DNA from: Streptomyces regalis
Lineage (GTDB): Bacteria; Actinomycetota; Actinomycetes; Streptomycetales; Streptomycetaceae
Reading direction: 5' to 3'
Length of the DNA stretch: 54,606 nucleotides
Assembly (NCBI RefSeq): GCF_001509475.1
Contig: NZ_LLZG01000359.1
Coordinates: 1-54,606, forward strand
Shown: one piece after another, positions 18,648-27,400 of the stretch
Position numbering within the stretch: position 1 is the stretch's first letter
Layout: each line of letters opens with the position of its first letter
The notes under the pieces: model-generated
Database searches by the model: none
What the model was told of the DNA's origin: nothing
What the model saw: the letters and a program-made list of their open reading frames with translations, nothing else
Program-made: the position numbers and the translations under genes

Positions 18648-19760
18648 CTACCGCTCCTCGGGCGACCGAGGCGGGCTGACCGTCGTACGCGGCGGACGTC
18701 GCTGGGACGAGGTACGCACGATCAGCTCGGTCGGTATCACCTGCTCGACCGGTCGGTCCGACTCGACGCCCTCGATGGCGTCGATGAGGAGCTGGACCAC
18801 GGCCGTGCCGATCCGGCGCGGCTTCAGGGAGAGCGTGGTGATGGGTGGCTCGGTGTTGGCATACACGGTGGACTCGCTGCAACAGACCAGAAGCAGGTCG
18901 TCCGGTACGCGCAGGCCGTAGCGGCGGGCGGCGGCGAGCAGGTCGGTGCCGTTCGGGTCGAACAGGCCGTAGACGGCGTCGGGGCGGTCAGGGCGGGCGA
19001 GCAGCCGGTCGGCGGCGACGGCGCCCGCACACGGGTCGTGCGCCGGGTAGGCCTCGTACACCGGATCCTGGCCGACCCGCTCGCACCAGCGCAGGTAGGC
19101 GGTGGTCGACAGATGGGTGTACGTGTCCGTCGTGGTGCCGGTCAGCAGACCGATCCGGCGGGCGCCGGCGTCGGCCAGGTGGTCGAGGATGCCGAGTACG
19201 GCGGCCTCGTGGTCGTTGTCGACCCAGGCGGTGACCGGGAGCGAACCGGCCGGGCGGCCGTCGGAGACGACCGGTAGGCCCTGCCTGACCAGTTCGCTGA
19301 CGACCGGGTCCTGGTCGGACGGGTCGATGACGACCGTGCCGTCGAGGGCGACGTTCGACCACACGTCGTGGCGCGAGGTCGCGGGGAGGATCACGAGGGC
19401 GTAGCCGCGGGCGAGCGCGGCCGAGGTCGCGGCTCGGGCCATCTCGGCGAAGTACGCGAACTCGGTGAAGGTGAAAGGTTCATCCCCGTATGTCGTCACG
19501 GTCAGGCCGATGAGACCTGATTTGCCGGTACGGAGTGTGCGGGCGGCGGCCGAGGGCCGGTAGCCCAGCCGATCGGCGACCTCGCGGACATGGCGTCGGG
19601 TGGCGTCGGGGAGCCGACCCTTGCCGTTGAGGGCATCGGAGACGGTAGTGATGGAGACCCCGGCGGCGGCGGCCACGTCTCTGATGCCCGCCCGGCTGGG
19701 CCGACTGCCTCGACGAGAGGTTTCCGCGCGGCTCACCTGGTGCTTCCCTGCTGCTGTCAT
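18648..19760 (-). CDS. LacI-family transcriptional regulator
   Basis: A 370-residue protein. The LacI helix-turn-helix and hinge occupy about 25-80 (GIRDVAAAAGVSITTVSDAL, then LGYRPSAAARTLR); a sugar-binding-type effector domain follows (85-350), and the tail is Arg/Pro-rich. The ATG at 19760 has no ribosome binding site, but TACTAT lies 11-16 bp upstream on the same strand, so the message may be leaderless. A dyad CCTTG-GAATG-CAAGG (19856-19870) about 100 bp upstream could be an operator. The effector is unknown. Confidence 0.88.
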   Translation of the reverse strand: MTAAGKHQVSRAETSRRGSRPSRAGIRDVAAAAGVSITTVSDALNGKGRLPDATRRHVREVADRLGYRPSAAARTLRTGKSGLIGLTVTTYGDEPFTFTEFAYFAEMARAATSAALARGYALVILPATSRHDVWSNVALDGTVVIDPSDQDPVVSELVRQGLPVVSDGRPAGSLPVTAWVDNDHEAAVLGILDHLADAGARRIGLLTGTTTDTYTHLSTTAYLRWCERVGQDPVYEAYPAHDPCAGAVAADRLLARPDRPDAVYGLFDPNGTDLLAAARRYGLRVPDDLLLVCCSESTVYANTEPPITTLSLKPRRIGTAVVQLLIDAIEGVESDRPVEQVIPTELIVRTSSQRRPPRTTVSPPRSPEER

Positions 19761-20192
19761 GGCGAGCCGATAGTAGGGCTCATGCGGTGGGGTAGTGCGG
19801 ACGCATATGCACTCGTTGACAGGCACGTTTCTGCAAGGTCATTGAGCGTCAAATCCCTTGGAATGCAAGGTAGTTGAACGATCCAATGATAGGACGTGAC
19901 TTGTCGACACGCATGGGCCTGCCAAGTGTCCGATGTTTCGAAGAGGTCTCAACTCACCTTCACGAGGGATGCGCGCCACGGCGCAAGCCACCGGCGCGTA
20001 GATATATGTGTGATGCGCCCCCCAATTCGTACAGCTTCGTACAGTGATGCCCCTGATGCAGGTGTGACAGAAGGGGTCTGCAGTCGAGGGCGTCCGTCGC
20101 ACCTGTACGCATCGGCGCCGAATCCTCATAAGGTGAGGAGTATTGGAGCCGGCGGCGGTGATGGGCCGCCGGTGGTCGCGAGGAGGACTGCG
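19761..20192. other. gene-free divergent region between the lacI-like gene and hisC
   Basis: 432 bp without a credible gene. It contains the dyad CCTTG-N5-CAAGG at 19856-19870, a tandem repeat TTCGTACAG at 20026-20034 and 20036-20044 (10-bp period), and a small dyad CCTCA-TAAGG-TGAGG at 20124-20138. It must hold the promoters of both flanking genes, but I could not place them with confidence. Confidence 0.55.
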
Positions 20193-21272
20193 GTGAGCGA
20201 GACGAGCCCCAAGCTGCGCGCCGAGCTGGAGGGGATCCCCACCTACAAGCCCGGCAAGCCTGCCGCGGCCGGTGGTCCGGCGGCCTACAAGCTGTCCTCC
20301 AACGAGAACCCCTATCCGCCGCTGCCCGGTGTGATGGAGACCGTGACGGCCGCCGCCTCGTCCTTCAACCGCTACCCGGACATGATGTGCACCGGGCTGA
20401 TGAACGAGCTGTCCGAGCGCTTCGGCGTCCCGGCCTCCCACCTGGCCACCGGCACCGGCTCGGTCGGCGTCGCCCAGCAGCTGCTTCAGGCCACGTCCGG
20501 ACCGGGCGACGAGGTCATCTACGCCTGGCGGTCCTTCGAGGCGTACCCGATCATCACGCAGATCAGCGGTGCCACGTCCGTGAAGGTGCCGCTGACTCCC
20601 GGCGATGTGCACGACCTGGACGCGATGGCCGCCGCCATCACCGACCGGACCAGGCTCATCTTCGTCTGCAACCCCAACAACCCGACGGGCACGGTCGTGA
20701 AGCGGGCCGAGCTGGAGCGGTTCCTCGACCGGGTGCCCAGCGATGTGCTGGTGGTGCTCGACGAGGCGTACCGCGAGTTCATCCGCGACCCCGAGGTGCC
20801 GGACGGCGTGGAGATCTACCGCGAGCGGCCGAACGTGTGTGTCCTGCGGACGTTTTCCAAGGCGTACGGCCTCGCCGGTCTCCGCGTCGGCTTCGCGATC
20901 GCCCATGAGCCGGTCGCGGCGGCGCTGCGCAAGACGGCCGTGCCCTTCGGGGTGAGCCAGCTCGCGCAGGACGCGGCCATCGCCTCGCTGCGTGCCGAGG
21001 ACGAACTGCTCGGCCGGGTCGGCTCGTTGGTGTGCGAGCGCAACCGCGTGGTCGACGGGCTGCGTGCCCAGGGCTGGACGGTGCCCGAGACCCAGGCCAA
21101 CTTCGTGTGGCTGCGGCTGGGGGAGCGCACGGTCGACTTCGCGGCGGCCTGCGAGCAGCATGGCGTGGTGGTCCGACCGTTCCCCGGCGAGGGTGTGCGG
21201 GTGACGGTCGGGGAGGCCGAGGCGAACGACATCTTCCTGAAGGTGGCGGAAGGGTTCCGTAAGGAGCTGTAA
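20193..21272 (+). CDS. hisC: HisC-family aminotransferase, probably aromatic (Pat-type)
   Basis: A 359-residue class-I/II PLP aminotransferase. The start [17 protein letters not shown], the [13 protein letters not shown] segment, [11 protein letters not shown] (about 155), VLDEAYREF and the Schiff-base Lys in [14 protein letters not shown] (about 222) are the HisC pattern. The N-terminus and [12 protein letters not shown] resemble the actinobacterial aromatic-aminotransferase branch that databases often label HisC2/Pat. It is not in a his operon. It may transaminate phenylpyruvate, which fits pheA being in this window, or histidinol phosphate. GTG at 20193 with AGGAGG. Confidence 0.85.
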   Translation: MSETSPKLRAELEGIPTYKPGKPAAAGGPAAYKLSSNENPYPPLPGVMETVTAAASSFNRYPDMMCTGLMNELSERFGVPASHLATGTGSVGVAQQLLQATSGPGDEVIYAWRSFEAYPIITQISGATSVKVPLTPGDVHDLDAMAAAITDRTRLIFVCNPNNPTGTVVKRAELERFLDRVPSDVLVVLDEAYREFIRDPEVPDGVEIYRERPNVCVLRTFSKAYGLAGLRVGFAIAHEPVAAALRKTAVPFGVSQLAQDAAIASLRAEDELLGRVGSLVCERNRVVDGLRAQGWTVPETQANFVWLRLGERTVDFAAACEQHGVVVRPFPGEGVRVTVGEAEANDIFLKVAEGFRKEL

Positions 21273-21287
21273 GGCTCCGCAGGGAGG

Positions 21288-21680
21288 TCAGGCGTCCACG
21301 AGCTCCACGCGCACGGGGTCGCCGGCGCGGACGGTCGCCAGCAGGCGGGGATCGCCGTCTATGTGGCCGAGGACGTTGCACGGGCTCGCGAGGCGGCACT
21401 CGTCGCCCCGCGAGATCGGCGTGGGTCCGTAGGGGAGGGCGAGCGCGTCGCCGTCCGTCCAGAAGGTGACCGTGCCAGGGGCGACGACCTGCCGGGCGTT
21501 GGTTTCACGTGGAACGGCGACGCCCGTGTCGAAGTAGACCTCCTCGCCCCACGTAAGGGCGGTGGAGACGAGGGGCAGGGCCTTGGCGAGGGCCTGCGTG
21601 GTCGGAGTGTCGTCGAGGCTCGCGGTGAGGTGCCCCGCGGGCCAGGAGATCCGTATCCGTAGTGGCTGCTGTGTCTGCAT
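21288..21680 (-). CDS. cyclophilin-like fold protein (DUF3830/TM1367-like)
   Basis: A 130-residue all-beta protein (IRISWPAGHLTASLDDTPTT, WGEEVYFDTGV, FWTDGDALALPYGPTPIS) resembling the small cyclophilin-like domain family; it lacks the residues of active peptidyl-prolyl isomerases. The segment encoding VAVPRETNA is made by a parS-like site on the DNA (21501-21516). A perfect dyad TTCAAC-N5-GTTGAA lies 9 bp upstream of the start and is a likely operator. The function is unknown. Convergent with hisC, 15 bp apart. Confidence 0.7.
   Translation of the reverse strand: MQTQQPLRIRISWPAGHLTASLDDTPTTQALAKALPLVSTALTWGEEVYFDTGVAVPRETNARQVVAPGTVTFWTDGDALALPYGPTPISRGDECRLASPCNVLGHIDGDPRLLATVRAGDPVRVELVDA
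21501..21516. other. parS: parS-like site within a coding sequence
   Basis: GGTTTCACGTGGAACG, with core GTTTCACGTGGAAC at 21502-21515, one mismatch from the 14-bp palindrome. It lies inside the cyclophilin-like gene. Confidence 0.85.
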
Positions 21681-21688
21681 GCCGTCGA

Positions 21689-21705
21689 TTCAACAATATG
21701 TTGAA
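21689..21705. promoter_or_regulatory. perfect dyad operator candidate
   Basis: TTCAAC-AATAT-GTTGAA, a 6+5+6 perfect inverted repeat in a local AT-rich patch, 9 bp upstream of the start of the leftward cyclophilin-like gene. The position suits a repressor (for example of GntR or TetR type) acting at its promoter. No cognate regulator is adjacent. Confidence 0.5.
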
Positions 21706-21786
21706 GAGCCTCGCCAAGGGGTTGGTTCTGGCGAGGGGACCCCCCTTGGAGGGTCGGAAAGTCGGATGCTGCATAATTGCTTGTGA

Positions 21787-21804
21787 ATGTGAACGCTTTC
21801 ACAA
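21787..21804. promoter_or_regulatory. Rex operator upstream of cydA
   Basis: ATGTGAACGCTTTCACAA matches the Rex consensus TTGTGAANNNNTTCACAA with one mismatch. A further half-site TTGTGAA overlaps at 21781-21787. It lies 23 bp upstream of the cydA start. In S. coelicolor the NADH/NAD+-sensing repressor Rex binds upstream of cydABCD, so low-oxygen redox control of this operon is expected. A CATAAT element at 21772-21777 may be the -10 box. Confidence 0.9.
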
Positions 21805-21826
21805 GCGGTAGGTAAGGAGCGGCGAC

Positions 21827-23335
21827 GTGGACCTGGCTTTGGCGCCGGAGACTCTGGCGCGCTGGCAGTTCGGTATCACCACCGTCTACCACTTCCTGTT
21901 CGTCCCCCTGACGATCTCGCTGGCCGCCCTCACGGCCGGACTGCAGACCGCCTGGGTGCGCACGGAGAAGGAGAAGTACCTCAGAGCGACGAAGTTCTGG
22001 GGCAAGCTCTTCCTGATCAACATCGCGATGGGTGTGGTCACCGGCATCGTGCAGGAGTTCCAGTTCGGCATGAACTGGTCCGACTACTCCCGGTTCGTCG
22101 GCGACGTCTTCGGCGCTCCGCTCGCCTTCGAGGCCCTGATCGCCTTCTTCTTCGAGTCCACCTTCATCGGCCTGTGGATCTTCGGCTGGGACAAGCTGCC
22201 GAAGAAGATCCACCTGGCCTGTATGTGGATGGTCTCCATCGGCACGATCCTGTCGGCCTACTTCATCCTCGCGGCCAACTCGTGGATGCAGCACCCGGTC
22301 GGTTACAAGATCAATGAGGCCAAGGGGCGCGCCGAGCTCACCGACTTCTGGCTCGTGCTGACTCAGAACACCGCCCTCGCCCAGGCCTTCCACACCCTCT
22401 CGGCGGCCTTCCTCACCGGTGGCGCGTTCATGGTCGGCATCTCCGCCTTCCACCTGCTGCGCAAGAAGCACATCCGCGAGATGAAGACCTCGCTGCGGCT
22501 CGGCCTGGTCACCGTCGTCATCGGTGGCATGCTCACCGCGATCAGCGGCGACGTCCTCGGCAAGATCATGTACGAGCAGCAGCCGATGAAGATGGCCGCG
22601 GCCGAGGCGCTGTGGGACGGCGAGGAGCCCGCGCCCTTCTCGGTCTTCGCCGTCGGCGACGTCGACAAGGGCCACAACAAGGTCGCCATCGAGATTCCGG
22701 GCCTGCTGTCCTTCCTGGCCAAGGACGACTTCACCTCGTACGTTCCCGGCATCAACGACGTCAACAAGGCCGAACAGGAGAAGTACGGTCCAGGCGACTA
22801 CCGGCCCAACATCCCCGTCGCCTACTGGGGCTTCCGCTGGATGATCGGCTTCGGCATGGCGTCGTTCGCCATCGGCCTGGTCGGACTGTGGCTGACCCGC
22901 AAGAAGTTCATGCTGCCGCAGCACCTGAGGGTTGCCGACGACGAGGTGCCGCATCTGGCGCTGCTCCCGAAGAAGGCGCTCGGCCCGAAGCTGACGAAGT
23001 GGTACTGGCGCATCGCGATCTGGACCCTGGCCTTCCCGCTGATCGCCAACTCCTGGGGCTGGATCTTCACCGAGATGGGCCGCCAGCCGTGGGTCGTCTA
23101 CGGCGTGCTGCAGACCCGGGACGCGGTCTCCCCCGGTGTCTCCCAGGGCGAGGTCCTCACCTCGATGATCGTCTTCACCGCGCTCTACGCCATCCTCGCC
23201 GTCGTCGAGGTCAAGCTGCTCGCGAAGTACGTCAAGGCCGGCCCGCCCGAGCTCAGCGAGGCCGACCTGAACCCGCCCACGAAGATCGGCGGCGACTCCC
23301 GTGACGCCGACAAGCCGATGGCCTTCTCGTACTAG
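21827..23335 (+). CDS. cydA: cytochrome bd ubiquinol/menaquinol oxidase subunit I
   Basis: A 502-residue membrane subunit of cytochrome bd oxidase, which oxidises menaquinol and reduces O2 at high affinity. The haem-ligand His is in FGITTVYHFLF (residue 22), a second His lies in AQAFHTLSAAFLTGG, and the Met ligand is in FTEMGRQPWVV. EFQFGMNWSDYSRFVGDVFG is the conserved CydA core. The length matches the short-Q-loop type of Gram-positive bacteria. GTG start at 21827 with AAGGAG; Rex-controlled; followed 20 bp later by cydB. Confidence 0.97.
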   Translation: MDLALAPETLARWQFGITTVYHFLFVPLTISLAALTAGLQTAWVRTEKEKYLRATKFWGKLFLINIAMGVVTGIVQEFQFGMNWSDYSRFVGDVFGAPLAFEALIAFFFESTFIGLWIFGWDKLPKKIHLACMWMVSIGTILSAYFILAANSWMQHPVGYKINEAKGRAELTDFWLVLTQNTALAQAFHTLSAAFLTGGAFMVGISAFHLLRKKHIREMKTSLRLGLVTVVIGGMLTAISGDVLGKIMYEQQPMKMAAAEALWDGEEPAPFSVFAVGDVDKGHNKVAIEIPGLLSFLAKDDFTSYVPGINDVNKAEQEKYGPGDYRPNIPVAYWGFRWMIGFGMASFAIGLVGLWLTRKKFMLPQHLRVADDEVPHLALLPKKALGPKLTKWYWRIAIWTLAFPLIANSWGWIFTEMGRQPWVVYGVLQTRDAVSPGVSQGEVLTSMIVFTALYAILAVVEVKLLAKYVKAGPPELSEADLNPPTKIGGDSRDADKPMAFSY

Positions 23336-23355
23336 GCCGAGGGAGCTGCACAGTC

Positions 23356-24375
23356 ATGGAACTTCACGACGTCTGGTTCGTCCTGATCGCCGTCCTGTGG
23401 ATCGGCTACTTCTTCCTGGAGGGCTTCGACTTCGGGGTCGGCGTCCTCACCAAGCTGCTGGCCCGCAACCGGCCTGAGCGTCGGGTGCTGATCAACACCA
23501 TCGGCCCCGTCTGGGACGGCAACGAGGTGTGGCTGCTCTCGGCCGGCGGTGCGACCTTCGCTGCCTTCCCCGAGTGGTACGCCACGCTCTTCTCGGGCTT
23601 CTATCTGCCGCTGCTACTCATCCTGGTCAGCCTGATCGTCCGGGGTGTCGCCTTCGAGTACCGGGCCAAGCGACCCGAGGAGAATTGGCAGCGCAACTGG
23701 GAGAACGCGATCTTCTGGTGCTCGCTGATCCCGGCGTTCCTGTGGGGTGTGGCCTTCGGCAACATCGTGCGGGGCGTGAAGATCGACCAGAGTCATGAGT
23801 ACGTCGGCAACCTTTTGGACCTGCTCAACCCGTACGCGCTCCTCGGCGGCCTGGTGACGCTGACGCTGTTCACCTTCCACGGCGCGGTGTTCACCGCGCT
23901 CAAGACCGTCGGGGAGATCCGGGAGCGGGCGCGGACGCTGGCCCTTCGGGTCGGTCTGGCCGCAGCCGTGCTGGCGCTGATCTTCCTGCTCTGGACGCAG
24001 GCCGAGAACGGCGATGGCGAGAGTCTGGTCGCGCTGATCGTGGCTGTCGCCGCGCTGGTCGCCGCGCTCGTGGCGAACCAGGTCGGGCGCGAGGGATGGT
24101 CGTTCGCCTTCTCCGGCGTCACCATCGTGGCCGCCGTGGCGATGCTCTTCCTGACGCTCTTCCCGAACGTCATGCCGTCCTCACTCAATGACGAGTGGAG
24201 CCTCACGGTCACCAACGCCTCATCGAGTCCCTACACGCTGAAGATCATGACCTGGTGCGCGGTGATCGCCACGCCGATCGTCATGCTCTACCAGGGCTGG
24301 ACCTACTGGGTCTTCCGCAAGCGGATCGGCACGCAGCACATCGCTGCGGACGCCGCCGCGGGGGCCACGCACTGA
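23356..24375 (+). CDS. cydB: cytochrome bd oxidase subunit II
   Basis: A 339-residue membrane protein with about nine helices. It starts MELHDVWFVLIAVLWIGYFF and contains LEGFDFGVG, GPVWDGNEVWLL and EWYATLFSGFYLPL, the CydB signatures. It is the partner of CydA in the bd oxidase. GGGAGCTGCACAGTC precedes the ATG. The operon continues into cydDC after 63 bp, which contain a parS-like site. Confidence 0.96.
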   Translation: MELHDVWFVLIAVLWIGYFFLEGFDFGVGVLTKLLARNRPERRVLINTIGPVWDGNEVWLLSAGGATFAAFPEWYATLFSGFYLPLLLILVSLIVRGVAFEYRAKRPEENWQRNWENAIFWCSLIPAFLWGVAFGNIVRGVKIDQSHEYVGNLLDLLNPYALLGGLVTLTLFTFHGAVFTALKTVGEIRERARTLALRVGLAAAVLALIFLLWTQAENGDGESLVALIVAVAALVAALVANQVGREGWSFAFSGVTIVAAVAMLFLTLFPNVMPSSLNDEWSLTVTNASSSPYTLKIMTWCAVIATPIVMLYQGWTYWVFRKRIGTQHIAADAAAGATH

Positions 24376-24401
24376 GTCCGCTGTGGCGGGGTGGTTCACG
24401 A

Positions 24402-24417
24402 TGTTTCACATGAAACA
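24402..24417. other. parS: parS-like site upstream of cydDC (CACATG centre)
   Basis: TGTTTCACATGAAACA differs from the palindrome only at the centre (CACATG instead of CACGTG). It lies 38 bp upstream, centre to centre, of a second site at 24440-24455, making a tandem pair in the cydB-cydDC gap. Confidence 0.75.
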
Positions 24418-24438
24418 CCCCGCCCTGGACCGAAGGGC

Positions 24439-27400
24439 ATGTTTCACGTGAAACCGATCGATCCGCGTCTTCTCCGATACGCCCGCACTACTCGCCTCTT
24501 CCTGATCGCGGTCGTCGGTCTGGGTGCCGTCGGTGCGGTGCTGGTCATTGCGCAGGCGATGCTCATCGCCGAGGCGGTGGTGGGTGCGTTCGAGCACGGG
24601 ATGTCCGCCGCTGAACTCCGCACTCCCCTACTGCTGTTGGCCGCTGTCGCGGTCGGCCGCGCAGTCATCGCCTGGCTCACTGAGCTCGCCGCTCACCGCG
24701 CGAGCTCGGCGGTGAAGTCTGAGCTGCGGGCGCGGCTGCTGGAGCGGTCGGCTGAGCTGGGGCCCGGATGGCTGAGTGGACAGCGAACCGGATCGCTGGT
24801 TGCCCTCGCCACGCGCGGCATCGACGCCCTCGACGACTACTTCTCGCGCTACCTTCCGCAGTTGGGGCTCGCGGTGGTCGTGCCCGTGGCCGTGCTGGCG
24901 CGGATCGTGACCGAGGACTGGGTCTCGGCGGCGATCATTGTCGGCACCCTGCCGCTGATTCCGATCTTCATGATGCTGATCGGCTGGGCCACGCAGTCCC
25001 GGATGGACCGTCAGTGGAGGCTGCTGTCCCGGCTGTCTGGCCACTTCCTGGACGTCGTCGCCGGGCTGCCGACCCTGAAGGTGTTCGGGCGGGCCAAGGC
25101 ACAGGCCGAGTCGATCCGGCGCATCACCGGCGAGTACCGCAGGGCGACCATGCGGACCCTGCGGATCGCCTTCATCTCCTCATTCGCACTGGAGCTGCTC
25201 TCCACGCTCTCGGTGGCACTGGTCGCCGTGACGATCGGCATGCGGCTCGTCCATGGCGAGATGCATCTGTATGACGGCCTGGTCATCCTCGTGCTGGCCC
25301 CCGAGGCCTATCTCCCGCTGCGTCAGGTGGGCGCGCAGTACCACGCGGCGGCCGAGGGGCTGGCCGCGGCCGAGGAGATCTTCGAGGTGCTGGAGACGCC
25401 GGTGCCCGCCTCAGGGACCGCGGCGGTGCCGACGGGGACGGTGTCGTTCGAGGGAGTCTCGGTCCGCTACCCCGGACGGTCCGCCGACGCCGTGTCGGAC
25501 GTGTCCCTCTCCGTCGCGCCCGGAGAGACGGTCGCGCTCGTCGGACCGAGCGGTGCGGGTAAGTCGACGCTTCTGAACGTGCTGTTGGGGTTCGTGCGGC
25601 CGGCCGAAGGGCGGGTGCTGGTCGGGGGAGCCGACCTCGCCGAACTCGATCTGCAGGAGTGGCGCTCACGCATCGCCTGGGTGCCGCAGCGGCCGCATCT
25701 GTACGCCGGGACGATCGCCGAGAACGTACGGCTGGCCCGTCCCGACGCGGACGACGCTGCCGTACGACGTGCGCTGGAGGACGCCGGGGCGCTGGAGTTC
25801 GTGGAGGCGCTGCCCCGGGGCGTGGACACCGTGCTGGGTGAGGACGGGGCCGGGCTGTCCGCAGGGCAGCGGCAGCGGCTCGCGCTGGCCCGGGCGTTCC
25901 TCGCGGACCGGCCCGTACTGCTGCTCGATGAGCCGACGGCCGCGCTCGACGGGGCCACCGAAGCCGAGGTCGTGGAGGCCGTGCGGAGGCTGGCGGTGGG
26001 GCGGACGGTGCTGTTGGTGGTGCATCGCCCGGCGCTGCTGGGCGTGGCGGACCGGGTGGTGCGGCTGTCGGAAGCCGCGGTACCTGTGCAGGCAGGCGCA
26101 CTGCCCCATGCGCCCGTGCCCGCCGCCGACCGCTCGATCGAGCGGGAAGCACATGGCGGTACTGCCGCGGACGAAGCTCAGGCCGCTTCGGCCGACGCCG
26201 AGACCGTGCCGCTCGCGACGGGCGCACGGGGCGTCCTCGCCCGTGTCCGCGCCATGTCGGGGCCCCGGCGCGGTCGCCTCGCCCTCGCGCTGCTGCTCGG
26301 GAGCCTCGCGCTCGGCAGTGCCGTCGGGCTCATGGCCACCTCCGGGTGGCTCATCTCGCGGGCCTCGCAGCAGCCGCCCGTGCTCCACCTGATGGTGGCC
26401 GTGACAGCGACGCGGGCCTTCGGCATCGGGCGGGCCGTCTTCCGGTACGCCGAGCGACTGGTGTCGCACGATGCGGTGCTGCGCATGCTGGCCGACACCC
26501 GGGTCGCTGTGTACCGGCGGCTGGAGCGGCTGGCGCCCGCCGGGCTGAGTCGCACGCGCCGGGGCGATCTGCTGTCGCGGCTCGTCGCCGATGTGGACGC
26601 ACTGCAGGACTATTGGCTGCGGTGGCTGTTGCCCGCGGCTGCGGCGACCGTCGTGTCCGCCGGGGCCGTCGGCTTCACCGCGTGGCTGCTGCCTGAGGCC
26701 GGTTGCGTGCTCGCGATGGGGCTCCTGGCTGCCGGGGCCGGTGTCCCGCTCGTCACGGGTGCCGTAGCCCGCCGTGCCGAGCGCAGGCTGGCCCCCGCCC
26801 GCGGAGTGCTCGCGACACGTGTGACGGATCTGCTCACTGGCACCGCGGAGCTGACCGTCGCGGGCGCCCTGCCCAGCCGTAGGGCCGAAGCGCGGCGGGC
26901 TGACGGGGCGCTCACCCGGATCGCCTCGCGGGCCGCCACCGCCACCGCGCTCGGCGACGGGCTCACCGCGCTGATCTCCGGGCTCACCGTCGCCGCCACG
27001 GCCCTTGTGGGCGCCCAGGCGGTCGTCGACGGGCGGCTGGGCGGCGTCACGATGGCCGTGGTCGTCCTCACCCCGCTGGCCGCCTTCGAGGCCGTCCTGG
27101 GGCTGCCGCTCGCCGTGCAGTACCGGCAGCGGGTGCACAAGAGCGCGGAGCGTGTGTACGAGGTACTGGACGCCCCTGAGCCCGTACGGGAGCCGGAGCA
27201 GCCCCGGCAGGCGCCCGCGTCGCCGTTCCCGGTCGTCGTCAGGGGCCTGACCGCCCGCCACGCGGGGCAGGACCGGGACGCGCTCGCCGGACTCGACCTG
27301 ACCTTGGAGGAGGGCCGCCGGATCGCCGTGGTCGGCCCGTCCGGATCCGGCAAGACGACGCTGGCGCAGGTGCTGCTGCGCTTCCTCGACGCAGAGGCGG

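Noticed and set aside
24391..24438. Longer cydDC start (MVHDVSHETPRPGPKG...)
   Set aside because: The extension is just a translation of the parS-like site and intergenic DNA; the ATG at 24439 gives the expected N-terminus.
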